The notes beneath the pieces are model-generated. The model was given only the letters and a program-made list of their open reading frames with translations, ran no database searches and was not told the DNA's origin. A DNA stretch of 64,000 bases from Flavobacterium yafengii (lineage in GTDB: Bacteria > Bacteroidota > Bacteroidia > Flavobacteriales > Flavobacteriaceae), in contig NZ_JASCRY010000002.1 of NCBI RefSeq assembly GCF_030010375.1, positions 310,001 to 374,000 of the forward strand. The letters run 5' to 3'. Below, in pieces: positions 25,337 through 34,650 of this stretch; positions within the stretch are counted from its first letter, which is position 1; every line of letters begins with the position of its first letter. Made by a program: the position numbers and the translations under genes.

Positions 25337-26638
25337 TTAGTATTGTTGTATTTCTTGAAGTTCTTTGATACTTGCAAAAGCAACTTTCAAATCTGTTTTT
25401 AAGTCTTCAATATCTTCTAAACCAACTGAAAGTCGAATCAAATCTTTAGAAACTCCTGTTGCAACTTGTTCCTCATCTGTTAATTGCTGGTGAGTTGTGC
25501 TTGCCGGATGAATAATGAGTGATTTAGTATCTCCAATATTGGCTAAAAGTGAAAATAATTGAGTCTCATCGGCTACTTTTTTAGCGGCTTCAAAGCCCCC
25601 TTTTAATCCAAAAGTAACGACACCGCTTTGTCCTTTTGGTAAATATTTTTGAACTAAATCATAATATTTACTTGTTTTTAAACCTGGATAATTAACCCAA
25701 GCGACTTCTTCTTGAAGCGCTAACCATTCAGCTAATGCCAATGCATTTTGGCTGTGTCTGTGTATTCGAAGCGGTAAGGTTTCTAATCCCTGAATAATCT
25801 GAAAGGCGTTGAAAGGACTCAAAGCGGCACCAAAATCACGCAAGCCTTCTATTCTCACTTTTGCAATAAAAGCCGCATTGCCTAATGCTTCATGATAAAT
25901 TAACCCGTGATACCCTGCTGAAGGTTCTGTAAATTCAGAAAATTTTCCATTTGACCAATTAAAATTTCCTGCATCAATAATAACACCTCCAAGTGAGGTT
26001 CCGTTTCCTGAAATGTATTTTGTCAGGGAATGAATTACAATATCGGCTCCATATTCAATAGGATTGAGTAGGTAAGGAGACGCAACGGTATTATCAACAA
26101 TAAACGGGACTTTAAACGCCTTAGCCTCTGTTGAAATTGCTTTTAAATCCAACACATCTAATTTTGGATTTCCTAATGATTCTACAAAAAAGGCTTTGGT
26201 ATTTTCTTGGGCAGCATTTGTAAAATTTGACGGCTCAGTAGGATCTACAAATGTGGTGGTAATACCTAATCTTGGTAAGGTCACTTTTAATAAATTGTAG
26301 GTTCCGCCATAAAGACTATTTGACGCAACAATGTGATCTCCGGCTTTCAATAAAACCAAAAAAGTCGTTGCAATTGCTGCTGTTCCTGAGGCAGTAACCA
26401 CAGCTCCGATTCCTCCTTCTAAAGCGGCTAATCGCTGCTCTAAAATATCATTGGTAGGATTGTTTAATCGGGTGTAGATAAATCCGGCTTCGGCTAAGCC
26501 AAATAAATTGGCGGCATGTTCTGAATTGTTGAAAACATATGAACTGGTTTGATAGATAGGAACAGCTCTGGTTCCTGCGTTTTTTGTTACGTCGTGACCT
26601 GCATGTAATGCATTTGTTTCAAATTTTTGTGTGCTCAT
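25337..26638 (-). CDS. metY: O-acetylhomoserine sulfhydrylase (O-acetylhomoserine aminocarboxypropyltransferase)
   Basis: A 433-residue Cys/Met-metabolism PLP enzyme that makes homocysteine from O-acetylhomoserine and sulfide. Seen: the N-terminal FETNALHAGHD and PIYQTSSYVF segments, the YTRLNNPTNDILEQRLAALE region, ASGTAAIAT at the cofactor phosphate site, and the PLP lysine in IHSLTKYISGNGTSLGG. Length and motifs suit the sulfhydrylase branch better than cystathionine gamma-synthase. It heads the metY-metX-hom operon and follows a Cys/Met-containing leader peptide and terminator, so its expression likely responds to methionine or cysteine supply. Confidence 0.92.
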   Translation of the reverse strand: MSTQKFETNALHAGHDVTKNAGTRAVPIYQTSSYVFNNSEHAANLFGLAEAGFIYTRLNNPTNDILEQRLAALEGGIGAVVTASGTAAIATTFLVLLKAGDHIVASNSLYGGTYNLLKVTLPRLGITTTFVDPTEPSNFTNAAQENTKAFFVESLGNPKLDVLDLKAISTEAKAFKVPFIVDNTVASPYLLNPIEYGADIVIHSLTKYISGNGTSLGGVIIDAGNFNWSNGKFSEFTEPSAGYHGLIYHEALGNAAFIAKVRIEGLRDFGAALSPFNAFQIIQGLETLPLRIHRHSQNALALAEWLALQEEVAWVNYPGLKTSKYYDLVQKYLPKGQSGVVTFGLKGGFEAAKKVADETQLFSLLANIGDTKSLIIHPASTTHQQLTDEEQVATGVSKDLIRLSVGLEDIEDLKTDLKVAFASIKELQEIQQY

Positions 26639-26679
26639 AATCGTTATTTTTTAGGGTTATCTTATATTTTTTTTTGGAT

Positions 26680-26709
26680 ATAAAAAAACCTCTGCGGTTT
26701 GCAGAGGTT
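26680..26709 (-). terminator. Attenuator-type terminator before metY
   Basis: A perfect 9-bp stem (26687-26695 with 26701-26709), a 5-nt loop and seven T on the minus strand, 42 nt before the metY start and 22 nt after the stop of a short leader frame. Confidence 0.85.
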
Positions 26710-26731
26710 CTATTTATCTTTTTAAAATTAA

Positions 26732-26797
26732 TTATAATAGAAACGCTGCGGAAAATTCCGGCATCATTTTACACATATTGCAATTGATTAATTTCAT
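26732..26797 (-). CDS. met leader peptide (Cys/Met-containing)
   Basis: ATG at 26795-26797 opens a 21-codon frame ending in TAA. After the start Met its first half reads KLINCNMCKMM, so three Met and two Cys codons lie within seven positions; the second half reads PEFSAAFLL. The frame begins about 22 nt after a promoter and is followed by a strong terminator before metY. The layout matches a translation-dependent attenuator sensing charged tRNA-Met and/or tRNA-Cys. The exact sensing codon is inference. Confidence 0.7.
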   Translation of the reverse strand: MKLINCNMCKMMPEFSAAFLL

Positions 26798-26819
26798 TTG
26801 TTTTTATCTTTTGTTGAGG

Positions 26820-26850
26820 CAAATGTGCAAACTATTTTTTATTCCACCAA
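26820..26850 (-). promoter_or_regulatory. Promoter of the metY leader
   Basis: On the minus strand TTG (26848-26850), a 20-nt spacer and CACATTTG (26820-26827), one base off the TAnnTTTG consensus, lie 22 nt before the leader peptide. From 26851 to 27202 no gene could be supported. Confidence 0.5.
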
Positions 26851-27202
26851 GGAAAAATCTATTTATTTTATAAATTCTATAGAAATAGTAGAATTTAAAA
26901 TTGTTTCAATGTACTTAATGCATTTTTTTTCAAATAATTACTCCTGATTTTTTTAATGATTAGATGTTGAGAGTGTTATTTAAGAGCTTTAATAGTTATA
27001 ACTATAAGTATACAAATTCCTTTCTATCAATTGGAATTATACTATTTATGTTTGGGCATATAAAACAGGAGTTGCTGAGTTTAACAAAATTAGATCTGGA
27101 AATGTGGTAATTCCTGGAGCGGTTAACAAAAATTAACGTGGTTTAAGTATCCACATATAAAAAAATTGTATTTTGACACCAAAACAATAACTATTTATTA
27201 GC

Positions 27203-28465
27203 ATGTCACAAAAAACAAAACAATTTACAATTCATGAAGATTGGACAGTAGTACTCTTAGGTTTCCTGATTATCGCAGTATCCCTTTTTGTTTTTCTTCC
27301 TTCGGTTCCAGTATTCAAGTGGTCAAATGGAGCAGATTTAGTGACTGATGTATTCGATTACGGAAATTTACAAATCATTGTATTGCAATTTATCTACCTT
27401 ATTTCCATTGGGAGTATCGGTGCTTTTTTGACTGGAAAGTCAGTAAAAAACTTCTTGTTGGGTTTTCCCGTGGTTTATTTATTAACCGTTATTGCATTGA
27501 TTATTGCAGGAAATAAAGAGATAAAAGGTCTTAATTTAGAAGCTGTAATTTTTAGTTTGATTATTGGTTTATCAATAGGTAATTTTTTTACGCTCCCAGA
27601 ATGGTTTCGTACAGCGCTTTCGACAGAAATTTTTGTAAAAATTGGATTGGTATTATTAGGGACCAGCGTTATATTTTCAGATATTCTTAAAGCAGGTTCT
27701 TTGGGACTGATACAAGCTTTGATAGTCGTATTATCGGTTTGGTACTTTGCTTTTTGGTTGTGTAAAAAACTAAAAGTAGATGACGAGTTGACCATGATGA
27801 TATCCAGCGCGGTTTCCATTTGTGGAGTTTCAGCAGCTATTGCTACATCGGGAGCGATTAAAGGAGACTCAAAGAAGCTTTCGTATGTTATTTCGATGGT
27901 TTTGGTTACTGCCATTCCAATGATGATTTTTATGCCGATAATAGCCAAATACTTTAATTTCCCGGAAGAAGTTACCGGGGCATGGTTAGGCGGGAGTATT
28001 GATACTTCTGGAGCTGTTGTAGCTTCGGGTTCATTGGTGGGAGAAACGGCTTTGAAAATTAGTACTATCGTTAAATTTTCTCAGAATGTATTATTGGGTT
28101 TAGCCGCTTTTGCGATTTCGGTTTATTGGACGTACAGGCAAAATACATCAGATGGAACTACTGTGTCTAAACCTACTTTAAAAGTGATTTGGGAACGTTT
28201 TCCAAAATTTGTTATAGGCTTTATTGCCGCTTCATTACTTTTTTCGTTTTTACTTACATCTGACGCTCGGGATGAAGTCAAAGACGGATTAAAGAATTTA
28301 CAAGGAATTTGGTTTGCTTTAGCATTTACAAGTATTGGTTTAGAAACTAATTTTAAAGATTTGTTTAGTAAAAATAGTAAAAAACCGCTTTATGCTTTTT
28401 TAATTGCACAGTTATTCAACATCATTATTACACTTATTATTGCCTTTATTTTGTTTGGAAAATGA
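27203..28465 (+). CDS. YeiH-family putative sulfate exporter / inner-membrane transporter
   Basis: A 420-residue inner-membrane protein of the YeiH/UPF0324 family with about ten hydrophobic segments, starting with VVLLGFLIIAVSLFVFLP. Family-typical segments are IGNFFTLPEWF, KIGLVLLGTSVIFSDIL, VSICGVSAAIATSGAIKGD and GGSIDTSGAVVASGSL. The family is annotated as a putative sulfate or sulfite exporter, and direct transport evidence is limited. It is divergent from the metY leader, so a role in exporting excess sulfur anions would fit. It is a single gene, with a bidirectional terminator after it. Confidence 0.85.
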   Translation: MSQKTKQFTIHEDWTVVLLGFLIIAVSLFVFLPSVPVFKWSNGADLVTDVFDYGNLQIIVLQFIYLISIGSIGAFLTGKSVKNFLLGFPVVYLLTVIALIIAGNKEIKGLNLEAVIFSLIIGLSIGNFFTLPEWFRTALSTEIFVKIGLVLLGTSVIFSDILKAGSLGLIQALIVVLSVWYFAFWLCKKLKVDDELTMMISSAVSICGVSAAIATSGAIKGDSKKLSYVISMVLVTAIPMMIFMPIIAKYFNFPEEVTGAWLGGSIDTSGAVVASGSLVGETALKISTIVKFSQNVLLGLAAFAISVYWTYRQNTSDGTTVSKPTLKVIWERFPKFVIGFIAASLLFSFLLTSDARDEVKDGLKNLQGIWFALAFTSIGLETNFKDLFSKNSKKPLYAFLIAQLFNIIITLIIAFILFGK

Positions 28466-28490
28466 TGGTTTGATTATCATAGATAGTTCT

Positions 28491-28527
28491 AAAAAATCCA
28501 TTTTACAGTTTGTAAAATGGATTTTTT
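28491..28527. terminator. Bidirectional terminator between the YeiH-family and AraC genes
   Basis: Perfect 17-bp arms (28491-28507 and 28511-28527) with a 3-nt loop and A/T runs on both sides, placed between two convergent genes. Confidence 0.9.
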
Positions 28528-28628
28528 GTATGGTGTTGTTTATGAATTATAATCCAACACTTGAAGCATAAATTTATTTTTATATCGATTAAAAAACAGT
28601 TAATAATTATGTTTTGTGTAATTAATTT

Positions 28629-29540
28629 TTAATTCAAAACCCTATATTCATTGGGCGTATTACCAACATGCTGTTTGAAAAAACGAGTGAAATGCTGCGG
28701 ATATTTAAACCCTAATTCATAAGCAATTTCGCTGATATTTTTATTAGAATCAAATATCTTGTTCTTGGCTACATCGATGATTTTGTCTTGAATGTATTCT
28801 TGTGCAGATTTTCCGGTTTCTTTCTTAATCAAGGTTCCAAAATAATTAGGAGATAAATGAAGCTCGTCTGCAAAATAGGCGACAGAAGGTAAACCAACAG
28901 TATAGGGTTTTTTGGATGTGAAATAACTATTTAGTAATTCTTCAAACTTTTCTATAATTCCTTTGTTGACATTTTCTCTGGTGATGAACTGGCGGTCATA
29001 AAACCGCTCACAGTAATTTAGAAACAGTTCGATGTTAGAAGCAATCAGTTTTTTGCTGTGTTTATCAATAGATTGCTGCAACTCGACTTGAATTTTAGAA
29101 AAACAATCCATCACTAGCTGCCTTTCACGTTCTGATAAATGCAATGCTTCATTAGATTTATAACTGAAAAAATCATAATCGTTTATGCTTTTAGCAAGCG
29201 AAGTGCCACGTATCAGGTCTGGATGAAAAACCAGCGCATGTCCCATTGGTTGATATATTTTTTTCATATTTTCTATTTCGATTAGTTGTCCGGGTGAAAT
29301 CAAAACTAATGTGCCTTCCTGATAGTCATAGTAATTTCGACCATATATTAAGTCTCCACATTTTACTTGTTTAAGGAAAATGCAATACAATCCATAATTA
29401 ATTTTAACGGTTTTGCTATCGCCCCATGATCTGGGATTGGCTTTTGAAAAATTGATTATACTTACTAAAGGATGTAGCGTTTCGTGATTATTTAAGGCGT
29501 TGTATTCAGCAACTGAATTAAACATGTATACCTGGTCCAT
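28629..29540 (-). CDS. AraC-family transcriptional regulator
   Basis: A 303-residue regulator. The N-terminal half is a cupin-like sensing region (GTLVLISPGQLIEIENM). The last 100 residues hold two helix-turn-helix units, VAYFADELHLSPNYFGTLIK and ISEIAYELGFKYPQHFTRFF, ending with the typical HVGNTPNEYR. It is transcribed away from a pair of secreted SnoaL-like proteins, so these are its probable targets. Its TAAATTTG -7 box (29563-29570) lies 23 nt before the start. The effector is unknown. Confidence 0.9.
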   Translation of the reverse strand: MDQVYMFNSVAEYNALNNHETLHPLVSIINFSKANPRSWGDSKTVKINYGLYCIFLKQVKCGDLIYGRNYYDYQEGTLVLISPGQLIEIENMKKIYQPMGHALVFHPDLIRGTSLAKSINDYDFFSYKSNEALHLSERERQLVMDCFSKIQVELQQSIDKHSKKLIASNIELFLNYCERFYDRQFITRENVNKGIIEKFEELLNSYFTSKKPYTVGLPSVAYFADELHLSPNYFGTLIKKETGKSAQEYIQDKIIDVAKNKIFDSNKNISEIAYELGFKYPQHFTRFFKQHVGNTPNEYRVLN

Positions 29541-29562
29541 TGCTAATTATATGTTTGTTTCA

Positions 29563-29570
29563 CAAATTTA
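29563..29570 (-). promoter_or_regulatory. -7 box of the AraC regulator gene
   Basis: The minus strand reads TAAATTTG, a full match to TAnnTTTG, just before the start codon. No clear TTG was seen at -33. Confidence 0.45.
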
Positions 29571-29666
29571 AGTATTAAATTAGAAGATTAGTGAAAACCA
29601 CAGTAATGTGAGTAAAATTGGTAGACAAATCCGTAATCTGTATACAAACAGACAAATAAATACACC

Positions 29667-29674
29667 TAATTTTG
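29667..29674 (+). promoter_or_regulatory. -7 box of the SnoaL-like gene pair
   Basis: TAATTTTG matches TAnnTTTG and gives a predicted 5' leader of about 105 nt. A proper -33 TTG is lacking, as expected if an activator such as the neighbouring AraC protein is needed. Confidence 0.4.
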
Positions 29675-29787
29675 TTTTGTAGAATATGAGTACTTCTGCA
29701 TCTGGGTAAAATAGAATAATTGGCATTTCGATAAATTATTATTAAATTAAAATGGTATTTAAACTAAACCACAAAACAGAAATTATT

Positions 29788-30270
29788 ATGAAAGCAAAAA
29801 TTCTAGGACTTTTTTTATTGATAATGAGCGTACAATCGTCCTTCCCACAGCAAAACAAAGCAAGCAATTCTAAAATTACTAACGAAAAGCTAGAACAGGA
29901 AATCATTCAACTTTCGAAACAAAAATGGCAATGGATCGCCGATAAAGATGTAGACAAACTGGAACCACTCTTTGACAACAAATCAAAATTTGTCCATATG
30001 AGTGGCACTTGGAAAAAGGAAGAGGAACTGGATATTATTAAAACGGGTAGAATTTGGTACAAGAATACTAAAGTTCATGATGTAGCAGTAGAAATTTTTG
30101 GAAAAACGGCAATCGTCTGGAACCGAATTACACTTGAGGCTATTGTGAGAGGAAATGAAGCTGTGACTGAATTTACAGTAACAGAAACGTATCAAAAACA
30201 AGGTAAAAATTGGAAGCTTTTAGCCTTAACATTCAGCAGTGTGCGAGATACCCACAAGATAGAGAAATAG
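29788..30270 (+). CDS. Secreted SnoaL-like (DUF4440-type) protein, first of a tandem pair
   Basis: A 160-residue protein, if it starts at the ATG at 29788, which opens a proper signal peptide (MKAKILGLFLLIMSVQSS). An upstream ATG at 29752 in frame would place a polar stretch before it. The mature part is one NTF2/SnoaL-like cone domain: EIIQLSKQKWQWIADKDVDK, then FVHMSGTW, and WKLLALTFSSV at the end. Such domains bind small molecules or act as simple enzymes, and no specific function is known here. It is followed by a clear paralog and is divergent from an AraC regulator gene. Confidence 0.75.
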   Translation: MKAKILGLFLLIMSVQSSFPQQNKASNSKITNEKLEQEIIQLSKQKWQWIADKDVDKLEPLFDNKSKFVHMSGTWKKEEELDIIKTGRIWYKNTKVHDVAVEIFGKTAIVWNRITLEAIVRGNEAVTEFTVTETYQKQGKNWKLLALTFSSVRDTHKIEK

Positions 30271-30314
30271 TAAAAAGTAAAGAAAGACTACACTAATTTA
30301 AAATTAATGATATT

Positions 30315-30767
30315 ATGAAAAAATCAATTCTAGGAGTTCTTATACTTATTCTATTTGCAAACAATTCCTTTGCACAAAATAGTACTGTTGAGCAGGAAGT
30401 TATTCAACTCTCTAAACAAAAATGGCAGTGGATGGCCGATAAAAATGTTGATAGTCTAACTCCTTTGTTTGATGAAAAATCGGTCTTTGTTCACATGGGT
30501 GGAAGTTGGGGGAAAACCCAAGAAATCAATGTAATTAAAAGTGGTGGAATTCATTATAAGAAAGCGGATATCCATGAAGTGTCGGTAAATATCATTGGCA
30601 ATACTGCCATACTTTTAAATATAATTACACTATTAGCAGTAGTAGGAGGGAATGAAGTAATTAATCCATTTATTGTAACAGAAGTGTATATTAAAGAAAA
30701 CGGTAAGTGGACATTAGGCTCCTTGTCATTTACCAAAACACTTACTCCTAACGAAGCACCACGTTAA
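30315..30767 (+). CDS. Secreted SnoaL-like (DUF4440-type) protein, second of a tandem pair
   Basis: A 150-residue paralog of the preceding protein, sharing EQE(I/V)IQLSKQKWQW, the ADK(D/N)VD segment, FVHM and the ITL segment. A signal peptide ending NNSFAQ is seen. The 44-nt spacing suggests co-transcription. The two proteins look about half identical, so the duplication is not recent. Function unknown; a periplasmic small-molecule-binding or isomerase-like role is possible. Confidence 0.75.
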   Translation: MKKSILGVLILILFANNSFAQNSTVEQEVIQLSKQKWQWMADKNVDSLTPLFDEKSVFVHMGGSWGKTQEINVIKSGGIHYKKADIHEVSVNIIGNTAILLNIITLLAVVGGNEVINPFIVTEVYIKENGKWTLGSLSFTKTLTPNEAPR

Positions 30768-31683
30768 GAAAACTGCTTGTTAAAATTTGAAAGAAGTTAT
30801 ATATTAATACTAAACAGCATTATTAATGATAGTAGTTGTTTATGTATTAATTCTTCTTTTTTAGTATTTATATAAAGGACTAAGTTTTTACTTATGAATG
30901 ATTTATTGTTTATGTTACAATAGAATTTAAATGCCCTTTTAATTTTACTCCTGATTTTTATTTTGTTTGACATAATTCCTTTTTTTATAAATACATAGTT
31001 ATACTTACATAAAAAGTCAATAGTTCATAGTATCAGTTTGCTCTCAAATTAGATGCTCAATTTCAATTGAAAAGTGTTGGTCAATTTGATTATTTTTTTA
31101 GTTGTAAAACGTAAGCCTTTTGGTTATTACTAAAGTTTGACAGTAAATAAAGAAGCTATTCTTTTATAAAACGAGTGTTTATATTATACAAATGTTAACT
31201 ATTTGTTATCTGAAAAATATTTATTTATGTAGCTCCTTGTCTTTTATTTTAGCTGTTTTTCATCAAGGATTTAATATCATTATGATTTATTTAAATATTT
31301 TTTTTAAATCAGAATCATATTGAGTTAGTTTCTAGGGGAAGACTTATTTATTAGCCAAATATATACTTCCAATACATGAAAAAGTTCTTTCAATCAGTTA
31401 TTTGCTGATTTTTTTTTAGTTTAATTCAATTTTTAGTAGCGTTGAATTAGTGTTCAAGAATTCTATTTTAATCAAATCGAAATAAAAAATAGCGGTTAGA
31501 ATACTTTTTTTTAAATACTTAATTTCTATCGGGTTTATCAGTGATTTAATGTCTTTTCTTTTTTCTTTTTTTACTAATAGAGACTTTTTTGTTCTTGAAA
31601 AATTTACTTTTTGTTATTTCGTAATTAACATAAGTTTAGCAAATATCGATTCTATTTGTCCATTATAAACAAATTGATAAAAG
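30768..31683. other. AT-rich intergenic region with no supported gene
   Basis: About 900 bases with stops in all frames. At 31392-31418 there is a short hairpin (AATCAG/CTGATT) followed by ten T in the plus direction, a weak terminator candidate. Near the susC start, TTG then 17 nt then TAAGTTTA (31631-31638) is a near-match promoter for the downstream susC. Nothing else stands out. Confidence 0.4.
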
Positions 31684-34635
31684 ATGAAAAAAATTAGATT
31701 TTTGATGCTATTCTTTTTAACTGTTTTCTCTGTTGCTGGTTGGGCTCAAACAGAAGTAACAGGAGTAGTATTAGATGATGCCAATTTTCCGTTACCGGGA
31801 GTTAATGTATTAGTGAAGGGAATTAAAAAAGGAATAGTAACCGACATTGACGGTCGTTTTACGATTAAAGCATCAGTTGGAGATGTTATTGAGTTTTCTT
31901 ATATAGGATTAGAAACACAAGAAGTAACCATTAAAAACTACAACAAATTAGATATAAAGTTGCAATCAAGCGCCATGCAACTTGAAGATTTGGTAGTAGT
32001 GGGATATGGTTCAAAACGAAAAAGGGATGTTACCGGTGCAGTCACTTCAGTTAAAAATGACGCGTTTAATCGAGGTATAGTTACCTCACCAGAACAATTG
32101 ATACAAGGTAAGGTTTCTGGGGTTAATATTACTTCTGCAAGTGGGGAACCTGGAAGCAATCAAGCCATAAGCATACGTGGTCAAGGTGGTGTTCGTACTG
32201 GAAGTACACCTTTATTTGTCATTGATGGATTTGCTCTTGACAATTCAAGTACAGGCGGAGCAACAAATCCGCTTAGTTTTATAAATGCTGACGATATAGA
32301 ATCTATCGACGTGTTGAAAGATGCTTCTGCTACGGCTATTTATGGTTCAAGGGGAGCTAATGGAGTTATCTTGATTACTACAAAAAGAGGTAAAAAAGGA
32401 CAATCTAAAGTAACGTATTCCACTAGTCTTGGTACATCAAGTATGGCTAAAGAAATCCCTGTTTACAGTGCAGATGCTTTTAGAGCAAAAGTGGTTGAAA
32501 TAGGCGGACAACTAATTGATTTGGGTGGATCTACCAATTGGCAAAAAGAAATAACTCGAACAGCATTCTCTCAAAACCATAACTTAAATTTAAGCGGTGG
32601 TGCTGACAATCTAACCTATTTTGCTTCTATTGGTCATCAAGATCAACAAGGTATTCTAAAAAATAGTGAACTGAAAAAACTTTCAGGGAGAATTAATCTA
32701 ACCCAAAAAATGTTTAACAACAGGCTTAAGATTGATTTAAACTTGAATGCTACCAATACAAAAAGTGAGAGGCCTGCGATAGAAAGCCTTATAGGTACTG
32801 CATTAAGCTTGAATCCAACATATCCTGCGTATGATGAAAATAGAGCTCCTTCCATATTTGCAGATGTTTTTAATCCGTTGATCCGTCTTAATCTGTATGA
32901 AGATTTGACGAATACAAACCGAATTATAGCGAACATTTCTCCTTCGTTTGAAATTATCAAAGGATTGGACTATAAGTTAAATTTAGGTGTTGACAACTCC
33001 AATTCTGACCGAGACATACAAAATCGACCAAGTACTTTACCGCAACAGGACGGAAGGCTGGATTCGTATTATATCAGTAATAAAAATAATTTGATTGAAA
33101 ACTATATCACGTACAACTTTGATTTAGGAGAGAATAATTTTTCTCTTTTGGCAGGCCATTCGTATCAAAAGACATTTGTGCAATACAGACATTGGAGTAT
33201 TGATAAATTTAAAGATAATGGTATCGACCCAAAATACAATCCCGGTTTGGGACAAGAATTGGATTTAATAGATAATTTACCATCAGGATCTGCTATAAAA
33301 AATGAATTACAATCCTTTTTTGGAAGAGTAGGATACAGTCTTAAAGATCGCTACTTGTTGACTGCTACTTTCCGTAGGGATGGTTCGTCAAAATTTGGTA
33401 GTAACAATAAGTACGGAAATTTTCCTTCATTTGCTGCTGGTTGGAGAATTTCAGAAGAAGAATTTATGAAATCATCACCGTTTAGCAACCTAAAACTTAG
33501 GGCAGGATGGGGACGAACAGGTAATCAGGAAATTCCATCTAAAATAACACAGGCATCCTCTACAACATCAGTGACAGGAAGTACAAGTTATCCTCTTAAT
33601 CCAGCAGGAACTTTCCCTGGGGGCACCACTTATGCTCGTTTTGCTAATCCAGATATTCAGTGGGAAGTATCTTCACAAACCAATGTTGGTTTAGATTTTG
33701 GATTGTTTAATGGCGCTTTATCGGGAACGGTAGATTATTTTAACAAGGTTTCGGATAATATTTTACTTGAAGTGGTTCCGTCAGATCCAATTCAAGCCGC
33801 TTCAACGTATTGGACAAATGTGAAAGATATGACCATCACAAATAAAGGTCTAGAATTAGCGCTTGCTTATGAATACAAAAACGAAAATGGAGTTTCATTT
33901 AGTTTAGGTGGAAATGTCTCTTTCATAGATAACAAAATTGAAAATTCTCCTTTTACTGTTTTAACAACAGGAAGTGCATCAGGATCCGGTCTTTCGTCAG
34001 CTACTATTAATGGATATGTGAACGGACAGCCTATTGGTACCTTCTACATGAAAGAATTTATTGGTATTAATGATCAAGGAATGAGCATGTTTAGGGATGT
34101 AAACGGTGATGGTTTAGATACCGATGCTGACAGAGTAGTTGCTGGTAGCGCATTACCAGACAAATTATACAGTTTTTATGGTAACATCGCATACAAAGGA
34201 TTTGATTTGAATTTTAATTTCAATGGTGTATCTGGAAATAAAATCTATGATAATACTGCCAATTCTAGTTTTTACAAAGCCCGTTTAGCAAAATCGTTAA
34301 ATACAACTGCTGCAGCTGCTCAATATCCATCAGAATCGATAACAAATCCTGCTTCGATTTCAACACGATATTTGAAAAATGGTGCTTTTATTCGTTTGAA
34401 TAATCTTTCATTAGGGTACAATTTAAATCCTAAAACGATTGGTATCCAAGACTGGGTTAGTTCGATGAGGTTTTCTTTAACAGGACAAAATTTATTTGTC
34501 ATTACCGATTATGACGGTTACGATCCAGAGGTTAATACAGATCGATCTGTAGATGGTGTTACTTCTTATGGAATCGATTATTTAAGTTATCCAAAAGCAA
34601 GAACATTTCTATTTGGATTTAATGTTTCATTTTAA
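31684..34635 (+). CDS. SusC/RagA-family TonB-linked outer-membrane transporter (phosphoester locus)
   Basis: A 983-residue TonB-dependent channel with signal peptide (ending VAGWAQ), a carboxypeptidase-regulatory-like domain (VTGVVLDDANFPLPGVNVLV), the segment EDLVVVGYGSKRKRDVTGAV, a plug with DASATAIYGSRGANGVILIT, and a long barrel ending TFLFGFNVSF. It pairs with the SusD 15 nt downstream. Two secreted phosphatase-type genes follow, so the imported material may be an organophosphate or a phosphorylated glycan rather than a plain sugar; this is inferred from context. Confidence 0.95.
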   Translation: MKKIRFLMLFFLTVFSVAGWAQTEVTGVVLDDANFPLPGVNVLVKGIKKGIVTDIDGRFTIKASVGDVIEFSYIGLETQEVTIKNYNKLDIKLQSSAMQLEDLVVVGYGSKRKRDVTGAVTSVKNDAFNRGIVTSPEQLIQGKVSGVNITSASGEPGSNQAISIRGQGGVRTGSTPLFVIDGFALDNSSTGGATNPLSFINADDIESIDVLKDASATAIYGSRGANGVILITTKRGKKGQSKVTYSTSLGTSSMAKEIPVYSADAFRAKVVEIGGQLIDLGGSTNWQKEITRTAFSQNHNLNLSGGADNLTYFASIGHQDQQGILKNSELKKLSGRINLTQKMFNNRLKIDLNLNATNTKSERPAIESLIGTALSLNPTYPAYDENRAPSIFADVFNPLIRLNLYEDLTNTNRIIANISPSFEIIKGLDYKLNLGVDNSNSDRDIQNRPSTLPQQDGRLDSYYISNKNNLIENYITYNFDLGENNFSLLAGHSYQKTFVQYRHWSIDKFKDNGIDPKYNPGLGQELDLIDNLPSGSAIKNELQSFFGRVGYSLKDRYLLTATFRRDGSSKFGSNNKYGNFPSFAAGWRISEEEFMKSSPFSNLKLRAGWGRTGNQEIPSKITQASSTTSVTGSTSYPLNPAGTFPGGTTYARFANPDIQWEVSSQTNVGLDFGLFNGALSGTVDYFNKVSDNILLEVVPSDPIQAASTYWTNVKDMTITNKGLELALAYEYKNENGVSFSLGGNVSFIDNKIENSPFTVLTTGSASGSGLSSATINGYVNGQPIGTFYMKEFIGINDQGMSMFRDVNGDGLDTDADRVVAGSALPDKLYSFYGNIAYKGFDLNFNFNGVSGNKIYDNTANSSFYKARLAKSLNTTAAAAQYPSESITNPASISTRYLKNGAFIRLNNLSLGYNLNPKTIGIQDWVSSMRFSLTGQNLFVITDYDGYDPEVNTDRSVDGVTSYGIDYLSYPKARTFLFGFNVSF

Positions 34636-34650
34636 TAAAAAGCAAATCAC

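Noticed and set aside
27013..27136. Short plus-strand frame ending in SGNVVIPGAVNKN, considered as a gene remnant
   Set aside because: Only about 40 codons after a stop, no start codon in a good position, and no family recognised; too little to support a pseudogene.
31392..31418. Short hairpin plus ten T, considered as the end of a small RNA
   Set aside because: Only a 6-bp AT-rich stem and no convincing promoter in front; kept as a remark for the gap only.
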